From the NCBI RefSeq assembly GCF_008369405.1, contig NZ_VSJJ01000007.1, positions 1-64,000 of the forward strand: 64,000 nucleotides of DNA, in the 5' to 3' direction. Every line of letters begins with the position of its first letter. Positions within the stretch are counted from its first letter, which is position 1. The notes beneath the pieces were generated by a model. The model was not told the origin of the DNA and ran no database searches. It saw only the letters and a program-made list of their open reading frames with translations. Shown here piece after piece: positions 38,935 through 47,817 of this stretch. Both the position numbers and the translations under genes were made by a program. This stretch comes from Streptococcus cristatus (GTDB taxonomy: Bacteria > Bacillota > Bacilli > Lactobacillales > Streptococcaceae).

Positions 38935-40128
38935 ATGAAAAAAACACCAAATCGCTGGTTCATTTTAGCAGCAGCTATCTTAACCAACCTTTCTTTAGGT
39001 GCTGGATACGCCTGGTCTGTTTTTCAAAAAGCGCTGCTGGAAGCCAATGCTAGCCAAGGATGGGTACAAGCTCAAACCTCTCTAGCCTTCAGTATCTCTT
39101 TTGCAATGGTACCAATCGGCATGATTATTTTCGGACCTAAAGTCGATTCATTAGGCCCTAAGAAATTTGTCTTTCTAGGAGGAATTCTCTTTGGTGCGGG
39201 TATGTTTGCTACAGGATTTGCAACTTCTCTTCCTGTACTCTACTTGACCTACGGGGTTGTCCTTGGTCTCGGTATCGGATCAGCCTATGGCGCTTCAACT
39301 TCTGTCGCTACCAAATGGTTCCCTGATAAAAAAGGTCTCGCGGGTGGTTTAACCGCAGCTGGCTTTGGACTTGGACCACTAATCATCGGACCACTTGCCA
39401 AAACTCTCATCGCTTCAATGGGCGTCTATTCTACATTTAAAGTTCTGGGTATTGCCCTGCTTGTCGTTATCTGCTGCTCTTCTCTTATCATGGAAAAAGC
39501 TCCGGCAGCTGCTCCAGCAGCAGGAAGCTCTGCACCGACAGGAAAAACTCACAAAGAAATGCTACGCGAAGGCAACTTCTGGTTGCTGTGGCTCATTTAC
39601 ATTTTAGGTGCTACTGGTGGTATGATGATTATCGGTTCAGCAGCGTCTATCTCCGACCAATATAAACTAGTTGGAGAGGCAACTCTATTCGTTATGCTAG
39701 TTTCTATTGCCAATACTTTTGGACGGATCTTCTGGGGAGCTGTATCGGACAAAATCGGCCGCTATCCGACCGTAATCGCCATGTTTGCTGCTGTAGCTGG
39801 TGGCTTGGCGCTGACTGCTCTCTTTAAAGGGGAAGGAAGCATCCTTGCAATCTTAGGCGTTATGCTTGTCGCCCTGTCCTTCGGTGGCTTCCTTGGATCT
39901 TTCCCAGGTATTACAGCTGAAAATTGGGGCGTAGCAAATGTCGGCACAAACTACGGCTGGATGTTCACAGCCTATGGTGTTGCAGCTATCGCTGGACCAC
40001 AATTAGGAGCTCGACTTGCCCAAGCAAACAACGGAGACTATTCAATGGCCTTCTACATCGTTATTGGTATGGCACTCCTTGGTATCGTCCTACAATTATT
40101 CTATATTTCTAAATCAAAGAAAGCTTAA
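38935..40128 (+). CDS. OFA-family MFS transporter (oxalate/formate antiporter type)
   Basis: A 397-residue major facilitator with about 12 helices. GAGYAWSVFQKAL in the first helix, KWFPDKKGLAGGLTAAGFGLG in the loop after helix 4 (key WFPDKKG) and GRIFWGAVSDKIGRYP are hallmarks of the oxalate/formate antiporter family; the solute could be a monocarboxylate such as lactate, pyruvate or formate. I place the start at 38935 (MKKTPNRWFILAAA) with GAGGATATCATT before it; the frame is open to 38788 but lacks a ribosome site there. Confidence 0.87.
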   Translation: MKKTPNRWFILAAAILTNLSLGAGYAWSVFQKALLEANASQGWVQAQTSLAFSISFAMVPIGMIIFGPKVDSLGPKKFVFLGGILFGAGMFATGFATSLPVLYLTYGVVLGLGIGSAYGASTSVATKWFPDKKGLAGGLTAAGFGLGPLIIGPLAKTLIASMGVYSTFKVLGIALLVVICCSSLIMEKAPAAAPAAGSSAPTGKTHKEMLREGNFWLLWLIYILGATGGMMIIGSAASISDQYKLVGEATLFVMLVSIANTFGRIFWGAVSDKIGRYPTVIAMFAAVAGGLALTALFKGEGSILAILGVMLVALSFGGFLGSFPGITAENWGVANVGTNYGWMFTAYGVAAIAGPQLGARLAQANNGDYSMAFYIVIGMALLGIVLQLFYISKSKKA

Positions 40129-40138
40129 ATCTATTACT

Positions 40139-40164
40139 AACTCTGGGGTAACCCAGAGTTTTTC
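40139..40164 (+). terminator. terminator of the OFA gene
   Basis: AACTCTGGG pairs with CCCAGAGTT around a four-base loop, followed by TTTTTCTTT, ten bases beyond the stop. Confidence 0.88.
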
Positions 40165-40220
40165 TTTGACAAAGAAACTCTTAGTCAGCAGAAAGTGAAA
40201 AGAGCTTTCCTGACTAACAT

Positions 40221-40246
40221 AAAAGCCGAGACAAACTCGGCTTTTC
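40221..40246. terminator. bidirectional terminator between OFA gene and mtaD
   Basis: AAAAGCCGAG (40221-40230) pairs with CTCGGCTTTT (40236-40245) with T-runs on both strands, so it can end mtaD on the minus strand and back up the OFA terminator on the plus strand. Confidence 0.88.
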
Positions 40247-40249
40247 TTT

Positions 40250-41521
40250 TTAATTGAATGATTCTAAATCAACTGTCAGTACCTGACCATCTCGAACGAC
40301 CTGCTGCCCTGCAATGTAGACATCCTGAACATCACTGCCCTTGACTGCGTACACTAGGTGCGACAGCATATTTTCCAAAGGATAAAGGTGAAGTCGTCCC
40401 TTAGGCTGAATGGCAATGAAATCGGCTTGCTTGCCCGCTTCCAGACTGCCAATTTTGTTATCCAATCCCAGTGCCTTGGCTCCTTCAATGGTCAAAGCTT
40501 TCAAGGCCTGCTCGATCGTAAACTGGGTCGCATCTCCTGCTCGCATCTTCTGGAGGAGGGCTGCAGTCCGACCTTCTTCAAACATGTCCAGATTATTATT
40601 GGAAGCAACAGAGTCTGTCGCTAGGCCAACGGTCACCCCAGCGGCTAGTAAGTCTGTCACTGGAGCTACACCAGAAGCCAGCTTGAGGTTGCTGATAGGA
40701 TTGTGGGCGATGCTGACTGGAGAAGCCGCTAAATCCGCAATCTCTGACGGATTCAGCTCAACCCCGTGAGCAAAAATGGCTGGCTGCTCCAAGTACCCCA
40801 GGCCTTTTAAGAAAGCCAGAGGACGTTTACCATAGCGCTCCAGGATAATTTTATTCTCTTCCTGAGTCTCTGCCACGTGAATGTGAAGCTTCAAATCCAG
40901 CTCACGCGCAAGCTCAAGACTGCCCTTGAGCAGCTCTTCGCCACAGGCATAAGGCGAATGAGGCGCCACCATGACCTGAAAATCTTCATCATTATAAGAG
41001 AGAATTTTCTCAATAATGGCACGAGTACGTGCCAGAGTCTCTTCTACTGTTTCAGCTGCTGAGCTAAAGAGGGTCGGTGAGAAATAGCAACGCATACCAG
41101 ACTGCCGTACAGTCTGATAAATCCGGTCAATCTCCACTCCTTGTGGATTATACATATCGTTAAAAGTCGTTGTTCCCGACTGGAGCATTTCAGCCAGAGC
41201 CAGCTGAACAGCCTCGGTCGTTAGATCCTCCGTGAATTGACTTTCTGCTGGCCAGATATAGTCCTCCAGCCATTCATGCAGATTGCTGTCATCACGAATC
41301 CCACGCAGCAAGGTCATGGCTGAGTGCGTATGGCAGTTGACCAGCCCTGGCATGAGCCATGCTCCCTCATAATCCACCAGCTCACTGCATTGTTCTAGCC
41401 AGGCCTCGTCATAGGGGCCACAGTAGGCAATGCGTTCATCCTCCACAACCAGCAACCCTTCCCGATAAACATGAAATTCGCTGTCACAGGTCACCAGATT
41501 GACATTAGTATAAGCTTTCAT
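40250..41521 (-). CDS. mtaD: amidohydrolase, MTA/SAH (5'-deoxyadenosine) deaminase type
   Basis: A 423-residue TRZ/ATZ-family metal-dependent deaminase. Metal ligands: HTH in GLVNCHTHSAMTLLRG (about residues 65-67), the His of LHIHVAET and IFAHGVEL, and Asp of LATDSVASNN. Family members deaminate S-adenosylhomocysteine, methylthioadenosine or 5'-deoxyadenosine; some act on other purines. Exact substrate is uncertain. Single gene with its own terminator. Confidence 0.85.
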   Translation of the reverse strand: MKAYTNVNLVTCDSEFHVYREGLLVVEDERIAYCGPYDEAWLEQCSELVDYEGAWLMPGLVNCHTHSAMTLLRGIRDDSNLHEWLEDYIWPAESQFTEDLTTEAVQLALAEMLQSGTTTFNDMYNPQGVEIDRIYQTVRQSGMRCYFSPTLFSSAAETVEETLARTRAIIEKILSYNDEDFQVMVAPHSPYACGEELLKGSLELARELDLKLHIHVAETQEENKIILERYGKRPLAFLKGLGYLEQPAIFAHGVELNPSEIADLAASPVSIAHNPISNLKLASGVAPVTDLLAAGVTVGLATDSVASNNNLDMFEEGRTAALLQKMRAGDATQFTIEQALKALTIEGAKALGLDNKIGSLEAGKQADFIAIQPKGRLHLYPLENMLSHLVYAVKGSDVQDVYIAGQQVVRDGQVLTVDLESFN

Positions 41522-41591
41522 CCTTGCTCCTTCCCATTTCTTTTTAGCTATTGTAGCAAGCCTAGTAAACTAGCGCAAGAATTTTCCAAGA

Positions 41592-42293
41592 TTATTTAAA
41601 ATAAAGATAATCAGGATTGGGAGTCATATAATACAACTCTCCTTTAGAGAAAATCAGATTAATTTTATGTTGCTTGTAGCTATATAAAATATAATCACTC
41701 TCCAACTGATAGTCTTGGCTCAAGCTAGCTGCCTGTGCAATATCCACTGCTGTTACATAGAAAGCCTTTGCCTGCTCTTCTGTCACACGCTGACCTTGAT
41801 AGAGCTCTCTTATATTTTCTAACTCCTGAGCTTTAAAAGTGTCCTTAATGTAGTTCGGATCCTTTATGACGGTCTCTGGCTCGCCAAGAACCTTTTTGAC
41901 TTGCTCCTCCGTATAGCCTTTGAAATCGGGCGCTTGAGCGCTAAATCCTCCCTCAAAAGAACGATAATAAACCTTAGCATTGCCTGTTGCATAGATCTTG
42001 TCTTTATTGGCAGACTGCGCATCTTGAGGCAAACCATCTGTCACTTCATCTGGCGCACTTGTCGCCTTGCTCTCAGAAGCTGGAGCACTAGATGATGAGG
42101 TCTGACTGCTCTTTGCTCTTTCTTGCTGACTAGAGCCTGTATCCTTTCCTGCTTCCGCTTTCTTTGGTATTTTTCCTTTTTGCACAGAAGAGGCTTCAGA
42201 CCTTGGCACCCTTTTCCTTGGATAATAGCAAGATGTCAAAGCCATAACAGCTGCAAGCGTGGTTAAAAAGGTTATTACTTTTTTAAAATTCAT
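41592..42293 (-). CDS. lipoprotein with Ser/Lys-rich linker, possibly DUF4947
   Basis: A 233-residue exported lipoprotein. The signal peptide MNFKKVITFLTTLAAVMALTSC ends in the lipobox LTSC, so Cys22 would be lipidated. A low-complexity Ser/Lys/Glu-rich linker (about 30-90) leads to a C-terminal globular domain (YTEEQVKKVLGEPE, ending MTPNPDYLYFK). It resembles the streptococcal DUF4947 lipoproteins; function unknown. The KGYTEEQVKKVLGEPETV motif is similar in style to SmpA/BLIP-like domains. Confidence 0.75.
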   Translation of the reverse strand: MNFKKVITFLTTLAAVMALTSCYYPRKRVPRSEASSVQKGKIPKKAEAGKDTGSSQQERAKSSQTSSSSAPASESKATSAPDEVTDGLPQDAQSANKDKIYATGNAKVYYRSFEGGFSAQAPDFKGYTEEQVKKVLGEPETVIKDPNYIKDTFKAQELENIRELYQGQRVTEEQAKAFYVTAVDIAQAASLSQDYQLESDYILYSYKQHKINLIFSKGELYYMTPNPDYLYFK

Positions 42294-42524
42294 AGCTCCC
42301 CCATTTCTTAGCTACATTATATCATATTTTAAGTTGAGCAGGAGGATCATCCCGATTTTTGCTGACTTGCTTAACAAACAAGTGCTGTAGCTTCTAGAAA
42401 GTTAAGAGAAATAGTTGATATACGAGCTAGAAAGCTTAATACAGTTTACACAAAAGATAGAAGCTGACGTCGTTAAACTTTTAAACAAATTATCTTCTTA
42501 GCTTTGCCCCTTTCTTGCCCTCGA

Positions 42525-42576
42525 ACAAAAAAAGCCTACTGCACAAGCTAGAAAGCTTGATACAATAGGCTTTTAA
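42525..42576 (-). terminator. terminator of hup
   Basis: AAAAGCCTATTG pairs with CAGTAGGCTTTT (one mismatch) around an inner AAGCT-type hairpin; TTTTTTTG follows on the minus strand. A partial copy of its inner sequence (GAGCTAGAAAGCTTAATACA) lies at 42424-42443 in the 290-base gap, which otherwise holds nothing I recognise. Confidence 0.8.
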
Positions 42577-42584
42577 TTTTTGTC

Positions 42585-42860
42585 TTATTTAACAGCGTCT
42601 TTAAGAGCTTTACCTGCTTTGAAAGCTGGAACTTTAGAAGCTGCGATTGTGATTTCTTTACCAGTTTGTGGGTTGCGACCTTTACGTGCTGCACGCTCAC
42701 GAACTTCAAAGTTACCAAAACCAATCAATTGAACTTTTTCACCTTTTGAAAGGTATTCTGTAACTGCTGCAAATACAGCGTCAACTGCTGCTGCTGAATC
42801 TTTTTTAGTCAATTCTGTAGCTTCTGCTACTTTTGCGATCAAATCTTGTTTGTTAGCCAT
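42585..42860 (-). CDS. hup: DNA-binding protein HU
   Basis: The 91-residue nucleoid protein binds and bends DNA as a dimer. Family core is [20 protein letters not shown] (about residues 47-66), with the beta-arm [10 protein letters not shown] that enters the minor groove. Codon use is that of a very highly expressed gene. GGAGGATTTGTTAA precedes the ATG. Confidence 0.98.
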   Translation of the reverse strand: MANKQDLIAKVAEATELTKKDSAAAVDAVFAAVTEYLSKGEKVQLIGFGNFEVRERAARKGRNPQTGKEITIAASKVPAFKAGKALKDAVK

Positions 42861-42885
42861 TTAACAAATCCTCCAATTTTTTTCT

Positions 42886-42938
42886 GGGTTAATAACCCTA
42901 ACAGATATTATCATATCTAAAAAAAGCGTCTAGGTCAA
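42886..42938 (-). promoter_or_regulatory. hup promoter and leader hairpin
   Basis: TTGACC (42933-42938), a 17-base spacer and TATGAT (42910-42915) on the minus strand. GGGTTATTAACCC (42886-42898) forms a tight hairpin near the expected 5' end of the message. Confidence 0.7.
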
Positions 42939-42970
42939 GTCTTAAGCAGATATTTTACAAATAATTTACT

Positions 42971-43804
42971 CTATTTGTAACGAACTAGAACAGCCCAAGC
43001 ATTTTCTCCAGTGTGAGTCTGAATAATGGAGCCCGTTTCTAAGACAGGAATTGATTTTTCAACAAATTCCTGCAACTCTGCCTTCATTTGATTGGCAAAT
43101 TCTGGTCCACCTGCGTAGGAAATGCCGATTTCTTCAATTTCCTTCTCTTTCAGAGACTCTTTCAAATCATCCAACCATTTCTTAAAGGTTTTAGCACCCC
43201 GTCCTTTGATAATGGGGCTCAAGGTATGATCTGTCATCTGCATGACAACACGAATATTTAAGAGCGAGCTAATCAGACCTGTCACACGACCGATACGGCC
43301 ACCTTTGACCAAATTTTCTAAGGTTGATACACCGATGTATAGCTCCGTCTTGGCTTTGACTTCCTCAAGTTTTTCTAAAATCTCCTCCAAAGTCGCTCCA
43401 GCTTTTGCCATTTTAGCAGCCTCAACGACTTGGAATTTCATAGCTTGGTCCGTAAAAGAACTATCGACAACTGTTACATCAGCCTTGGCTAAGGTAGCAC
43501 CCTGACGAGCTGCCTCTACGGTGCCAGATAAAGCATGAGACATGTGAATCGAGATAATTTGGACATCTTCTGCTGAGAAATCTTCGAAAACTTCTGCGAA
43601 TACTCCAACCGGTGGCTGGCTAGTCTTAGGCAGATTTTTACTAGACTTCATCAACTGAAGGAATTCTCCCTCTTTCAAATTTGCATCCGAGTAGACTACA
43701 CCGTCAATCATGACTGTCAAAGGAACTATTGTAATATTCAAATCTTTTGCTAGTTCAGGCTCAATCGTAATCGAAGAGTCTGTCACAATTTTAATTTTTG
43801 TCAT
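42971..43804 (-). CDS. DegV family fatty-acid-binding protein
   Basis: A 277-residue DegV/EDD-fold protein (FakB type). Two-domain layout with [18 protein letters not shown] at the N-terminus, [10 protein letters not shown], and [20 protein letters not shown] for the acyl-chain pocket. FakB proteins present exogenous fatty acids to FakA kinase for phospholipid synthesis; no fakA is nearby. ATG at 43804 follows GGGAAAATATG-type spacing with GATAAAAGTAGGGAA upstream. Confidence 0.9.
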   Translation of the reverse strand: MTKIKIVTDSSITIEPELAKDLNITIVPLTVMIDGVVYSDANLKEGEFLQLMKSSKNLPKTSQPPVGVFAEVFEDFSAEDVQIISIHMSHALSGTVEAARQGATLAKADVTVVDSSFTDQAMKFQVVEAAKMAKAGATLEEILEKLEEVKAKTELYIGVSTLENLVKGGRIGRVTGLISSLLNIRVVMQMTDHTLSPIIKGRGAKTFKKWLDDLKESLKEKEIEEIGISYAGGPEFANQMKAELQEFVEKSIPVLETGSIIQTHTGENAWAVLVRYK

Positions 43805-43894
43805 ATTTTCCCTACTTTTATCCTGTTATTGACTCTATTATACCAAAAAATCCTAATTTTTGTGAATCAATCTTAGCTTAATCCATAAATCCCA

Positions 43895-43939
43895 TAAAAA
43901 TAAGAGCCTTCTAAGTAAAATACTACTTAGAAGGCTCTT
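43895..43939 (-). terminator. terminator of the SHIRT surface-protein gene
   Basis: A perfect 16-bp stem (43902-43917 with 43924-43939) and six-base loop, followed on the minus strand by ATTTTTATGGG, about 50 bases past the surface protein stop. Confidence 0.88.
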
Positions 43940-43989
43940 AACTAGTTGATTGAGTCACTAGCCAAAACTTGCATCAAGGAGATGCCCTT

Positions 43990-46900
43990 TTATGCCTCAT
44001 CATCTTTGCGCTTGCGACCAAGAATCATGAATCCTAGGCTTGCAAGAAGAGCACTTGTCGTTGCTCCCAAGATTGAAACTGGAGAAATGCTACCTGTATT
44101 TGGTAAGGTCGCTTGTTTAGTCTTATCTCCGGCTGGAGTTGGAACAGCTGGCTTATCATTTGAAACAGGTTTGCTTTCAGGTTTCACTAGCTGATCCGTT
44201 TGAGCTTTAGCATCAGTCTCTTGATCTGGCTTCACTGATGGAACCGTACTTGGCTGTGGCTGTGGCTGCGGTTCCGGTTGCGGCTGCGGACTAGGAGCTT
44301 GCTTGGCTTCAAAGGCCCATATGCCGATGAAGGTTAAACTTGTTTCCTCTTCCACTTTTTCGTAGCCTACGAATTTCCAAGTACCATTTGCAACAGCCAC
44401 TTCTACAGGCATTGGTGCTTCTGGAACAAAAGCAATCGCTGCTGAAGAGCTTGTCGTATATGTTCCACTTTGTGGAAGTAAGTTCAATACTTCTGCTGGC
44501 AAGTTCTTATCTGCTGTAGCACTTTCGAAGCGGTAAGTCACTTTATAGGTTTCAATTACCGGTGCAGGCAAAACATTAACTGGTACAGACACCTCAATAG
44601 AAGAACTATCTGGATAATCAACACGAACTGTACCGCTATAAGTACCTGGTTTTGTAGTATCTATTTGACCCGTAGGCGTGATATCGACTACCTTAGTACC
44701 AGCTGGAAGACTTGACAAGTTCGTCACATTATCGATCAAGTTCGGTTTGTCTCCAACCTTGATAATTCCTTCCGTTACTTGAGGCGTATAAGTTTCAGCA
44801 TTTTTCGGATTTGCCTTGAATTCCCACTTACCGACGAAGGATACATCGGACTTGTTGATAACTACATTATCTGCGTCGTAACCCTTAAACGTCCAGGTGC
44901 CATCATTCACTGTATCTGTGTAAGTGGTTTGTGATGGTTGTTGAGCTGAAACAGAAGCACCATTCACATATGTTGTACTGTCGCTTGGGGTCAATGCTGC
45001 GATGGCTGATGGAAAAGCTTTATCTGCTGTCGCGCTCTCGAAGCGGTAAGTAGCTTGATACTTGTTGGCTTCAAAGGTCCATTTACCTACAAACTCTACA
45101 TCTGCCTTGTTGACAACGGCGCTAGCTGCGTCGTAGCCCTTGAAGGTCCATGTGCCGTCGTTCACAGTATCTGTGTAAGTAGTTTGTGATGGTTGCTTAG
45201 CTGAAACAGAGGCACCATTCACATAAGTTGCACTGTCGCTTGGAGTCAAGACAGTGATGGCTGACGGAAGAGCTTTGCCTGATGTTGCACTTTCGAAGCG
45301 GTAACTTGCTTGGTACTTATTGGCTCTAAATTCCCACTGACCAACAAAGGTAACATCTGCCTGATTGACCACTGCGCCAGCTGGAATATATCTCTTAAAG
45401 GTCCAGATACCATCATTCACTATGTCTGGGTAGGTAGTTTGGATTGGCTGCTTAGCCAAAACTGCAACACCATTTAGATAAGTCTCACTGTCGCTTGGAG
45501 TCAAGGCTGTGATAGCTACTGGAAGATTCTTCCCAACAGTCGCACTTTCGAAGCGGTAACCTGCTCGATACTGGTTTTCCTTAAATTCCCATTTGCCTAC
45601 AAAATCCACATTAGCCTTGTTGACAACGGTGCTATCTGCGTCGTAACCCTTAAACGTCCATGTACCGTCATTCACAGTATCTGTGTAAGTCGTTTGAGCG
45701 GGTTGTTTAGCTGAAACTGCTGTGCCATTCACATAAGTTGTACTATCATTTGGAGATAAGGCCGTGATAGCTGTTGGAAGATCTTTCCCAGCAGTCGCAC
45801 TTTCGAATCTGTAAGCTACTTGATACTGATTAGCCTTAAACTCCCACTTACCAACGAAAGCTAGATCAGCCTTTTTCACAGTCTTACTCTTAGCATCGTA
45901 ACCAACAAAAGTCCAGATACCGTCGTTCACATCATCTGTATGCGTCGTTGTAGTTGGCTCTTCTGGTATAACTTTTTGTGTATTGTAGTAAGTTGAGGTG
46001 TCTTTTGGTGTTTTCTTCTGGATAAAGTCAGGTAAAGAAAGTCCAGCCGTCCCACTCTCAAAACGATAGCTTACATGGTGCGGTCTAGGCGTTACTTCCC
46101 ATATACCAGTATAAATCACGCGCTTGCCATCAAAAGTCGCATTCTTGTGATCATATCCTTTGAAGGTCCATATGTAATCTTTTTCAGCTTCTTCTACTGA
46201 TTCTTTAGCCGGTTGCTTGGCTACAATTGTGTCTCCAACCTTGTAAGAGGCCTCATCTTTTGGAAGCATGTCCAAGATACTTTGTGGCAATGGAACACCT
46301 GCTTTAGATGATTTGAATACATATTCTGGATTAGGAGTGGGGGCCCATCTTCCAACAAAAATCCGTCTTCCTACTCCAATAATGACTTTTTCTTTATCAT
46401 ATCCTTCGAACTTCCAAGTCACCTTATTTGCTCTATCAACATAAGTAGTTTCACTTGGTTGCTCAGCATCTACTTCTGTAAGAAACAGACCGCCCATCTT
46501 ATAATCAGTTGGATTTTTCGGAGTCAGCTTGGCGATATGATCTGGCAATGCAATATCAGGATTAGTTGATTGGAACTCATAGTCGACACCATTTGGCTCA
46601 AAGCTCCACATTCCAGTGATGGTTTTGACTTTCGTTCCTGCAATAGCTTTTCCATATTTAGCTGTATCAAAACCATGGAAAGTCCAAGTACCAGTTGGAA
46701 CGCTTACTGTAGTTGTCTCAAGTTGAATCACATCTTTGTAATCGTCCGCTTGAGCTACAAATTCACTAGCAGCTAGAAGCATTGAGCGAATCTTATTGGA
46801 CAGAGGATGGATCGGAGTTGAGTTCTTAAATTTATATTCTACTCTGTAGGTAGTATCAGTCTGTTTTGTAGAATCCTCAGGTAATTTTCCTTTAGAGGAA

Positions 46901-47280
46901 GTGTCTCCAGACTCTGCTTCTTTTGAAGGAATCTTATCCTTTCCCAAGATGATTTTTGAATTTTTATTACGAAGTCCAGAATTAACGAAGGTCACCAAAT
47001 TTCGGTAAACTTTATCAATTTCTTCTTGCTTTGTAGCAGTTTGAAGTAAATTATCAGCCGCTGTCATCAAATCATTAAGGATTTCTACACTCTCATCTGT
47101 TTTCCTTGAAAAATCCTTGTTACGCAACTCTTTAAGATAGTTCTCTAAAGCACTCTTCTTCAGACTAACGTTTGCAGAGGGCAGCTGGGCAGCTCCTTCT
47201 GTGGATGGCTGAACCGTTTCAGCAGCTGGTTGAGAATTTCTAAGAGCAGTTGAATCTGTCACTTGACTTGTCTCTGTCAT
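43990..47280 (-). CDS. LPXTG-anchored SHIRT-repeat surface protein, body (cut off from its signal peptide)
   Basis: A 1096-residue body: helical N-terminal segment (about 38-110), eight SHIRT domains of about 85 residues (about 145-825), one Rib-type domain (829-908), a ninth SHIRT domain (912-993), a Pro-Gln-rich wall-spanning stretch (PQPQPEPQPQPQP) and a sortase signal LPNTG (1059-1063) with hydrophobic helix and RKRKDDEA tail. SHIRT domains form the rod of Sgo0707-type adhesins. As read, it starts without a signal peptide or any ribosome site. In the same frame, 9 codons upstream, a TAA ends a YSIRK signal-peptide frame, so this is almost surely the rest of one gene. Confidence 0.9.
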   Translation of the reverse strand: MTETSQVTDSTALRNSQPAAETVQPSTEGAAQLPSANVSLKKSALENYLKELRNKDFSRKTDESVEILNDLMTAADNLLQTATKQEEIDKVYRNLVTFVNSGLRNKNSKIILGKDKIPSKEAESGDTSSKGKLPEDSTKQTDTTYRVEYKFKNSTPIHPLSNKIRSMLLAASEFVAQADDYKDVIQLETTTVSVPTGTWTFHGFDTAKYGKAIAGTKVKTITGMWSFEPNGVDYEFQSTNPDIALPDHIAKLTPKNPTDYKMGGLFLTEVDAEQPSETTYVDRANKVTWKFEGYDKEKVIIGVGRRIFVGRWAPTPNPEYVFKSSKAGVPLPQSILDMLPKDEASYKVGDTIVAKQPAKESVEEAEKDYIWTFKGYDHKNATFDGKRVIYTGIWEVTPRPHHVSYRFESGTAGLSLPDFIQKKTPKDTSTYYNTQKVIPEEPTTTTHTDDVNDGIWTFVGYDAKSKTVKKADLAFVGKWEFKANQYQVAYRFESATAGKDLPTAITALSPNDSTTYVNGTAVSAKQPAQTTYTDTVNDGTWTFKGYDADSTVVNKANVDFVGKWEFKENQYRAGYRFESATVGKNLPVAITALTPSDSETYLNGVAVLAKQPIQTTYPDIVNDGIWTFKRYIPAGAVVNQADVTFVGQWEFRANKYQASYRFESATSGKALPSAITVLTPSDSATYVNGASVSAKQPSQTTYTDTVNDGTWTFKGYDAASAVVNKADVEFVGKWTFEANKYQATYRFESATADKAFPSAIAALTPSDSTTYVNGASVSAQQPSQTTYTDTVNDGTWTFKGYDADNVVINKSDVSFVGKWEFKANPKNAETYTPQVTEGIIKVGDKPNLIDNVTNLSSLPAGTKVVDITPTGQIDTTKPGTYSGTVRVDYPDSSSIEVSVPVNVLPAPVIETYKVTYRFESATADKNLPAEVLNLLPQSGTYTTSSSAAIAFVPEAPMPVEVAVANGTWKFVGYEKVEEETSLTFIGIWAFEAKQAPSPQPQPEPQPQPQPSTVPSVKPDQETDAKAQTDQLVKPESKPVSNDKPAVPTPAGDKTKQATLPNTGSISPVSILGATTSALLASLGFMILGRKRKDDEA
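44806..46848 (-). repeat. tandem SHIRT-domain coding repeats (about 255 bp each)
   Basis: Eight consecutive repeat units of about 85 codons. The five nearest the Rib domain (44806-46074) are close copies, each with YRFESAT, ITALTPSDS or similar, YVNGASVSA, QTTYTDTVNDGTWTFKGYD and FVGKWEF; the first three are diverged. High identity in the inner copies suggests recent unequal exchange and a length-variable rod. Confidence 0.88.
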
Positions 47281-47307
47281 AGTAGGGGTAGCAGATTTTA
47301 AGATGGC

Positions 47308-47580
47308 TTAATTGTCTTCTTTAGTCTCTGCTTTCACTGATGCAGAAGCCATCGCTGAAGTTGTCTCTTGATTCTCTATTTTTGTTGCTTCAGACGCTCC
47401 TTCTGAGGCTTGATTATCTGACTTATTTCCCACTTGTGCTGTAGATTCGAGCTCATCGGCGTGGACTGTTTGGTCCACTCCAATCGCAGTGGGTGCAAAC
47501 AAAAATCCAATTGCAAGGGACACAGTAGCAACTGATAATTTGCGGATCGAATATTTTATCTTTCTATCCTGAAAAGACAT
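47308..47580 (-). CDS. YSIRK signal-peptide fragment of the SHIRT surface protein
   Basis: A 90-residue frame starting MSFQDRKIKYSIRKLSVATV, the YSIRK/G-S signal peptide used for septal export of wall-anchored proteins; the likely cleavage is after VHA at about residue 41. It continues as a Ser/Glu/Ala-rich segment and ends at TAA (47308-47310). The same frame resumes at once as AILKSATPT and joins the LPXTG body at 47280. It has a very strong GAGGAGGAAAGG ribosome site, which the body lacks. Either a natural nonsense mutation, a programmed read-through, or a sequencing error. Confidence 0.88.
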   Translation of the reverse strand: MSFQDRKIKYSIRKLSVATVSLAIGFLFAPTAIGVDQTVHADELESTAQVGNKSDNQASEGASEATKIENQETTSAMASASVKAETKEDN

Positions 47581-47737
47581 CCTTTCCTCCTCTTTTACTT
47601 TCTTGGCAACTGTTATAGCATAAATAGCGATAATTGCATATTAGGAGAGCCTATTCTTCGCGTTTTTGATTTCCTATGAAATAAATAATCATCATAAGTA
47701 AAAATAGGTATTGACTATATTTCTATCTCCTAAGTAC

Positions 47738-47780
47738 GAAAAAAGATTGAAAAAACACTAAAAAGAGCTTCTTCAATCTT
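47738..47780 (-). terminator. terminator of the metallophosphatase gene
   Basis: AAGATTGAA pairs with TTCAATCTT (47743-47751 with 47772-47780), followed on the minus strand by TTTTCGTAC, about 40 bases past the stop. Confidence 0.7.
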
Positions 47781-47817
47781 CTTGATTTCTTTATCGAGAC
47801 GCTAGCAATCAAATATT

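Noticed and set aside
44806..46074. 255-bp tandem repeats as a mobile or satellite element
   Set aside because: They keep one reading frame and encode SHIRT domains, so they are protein repeats.
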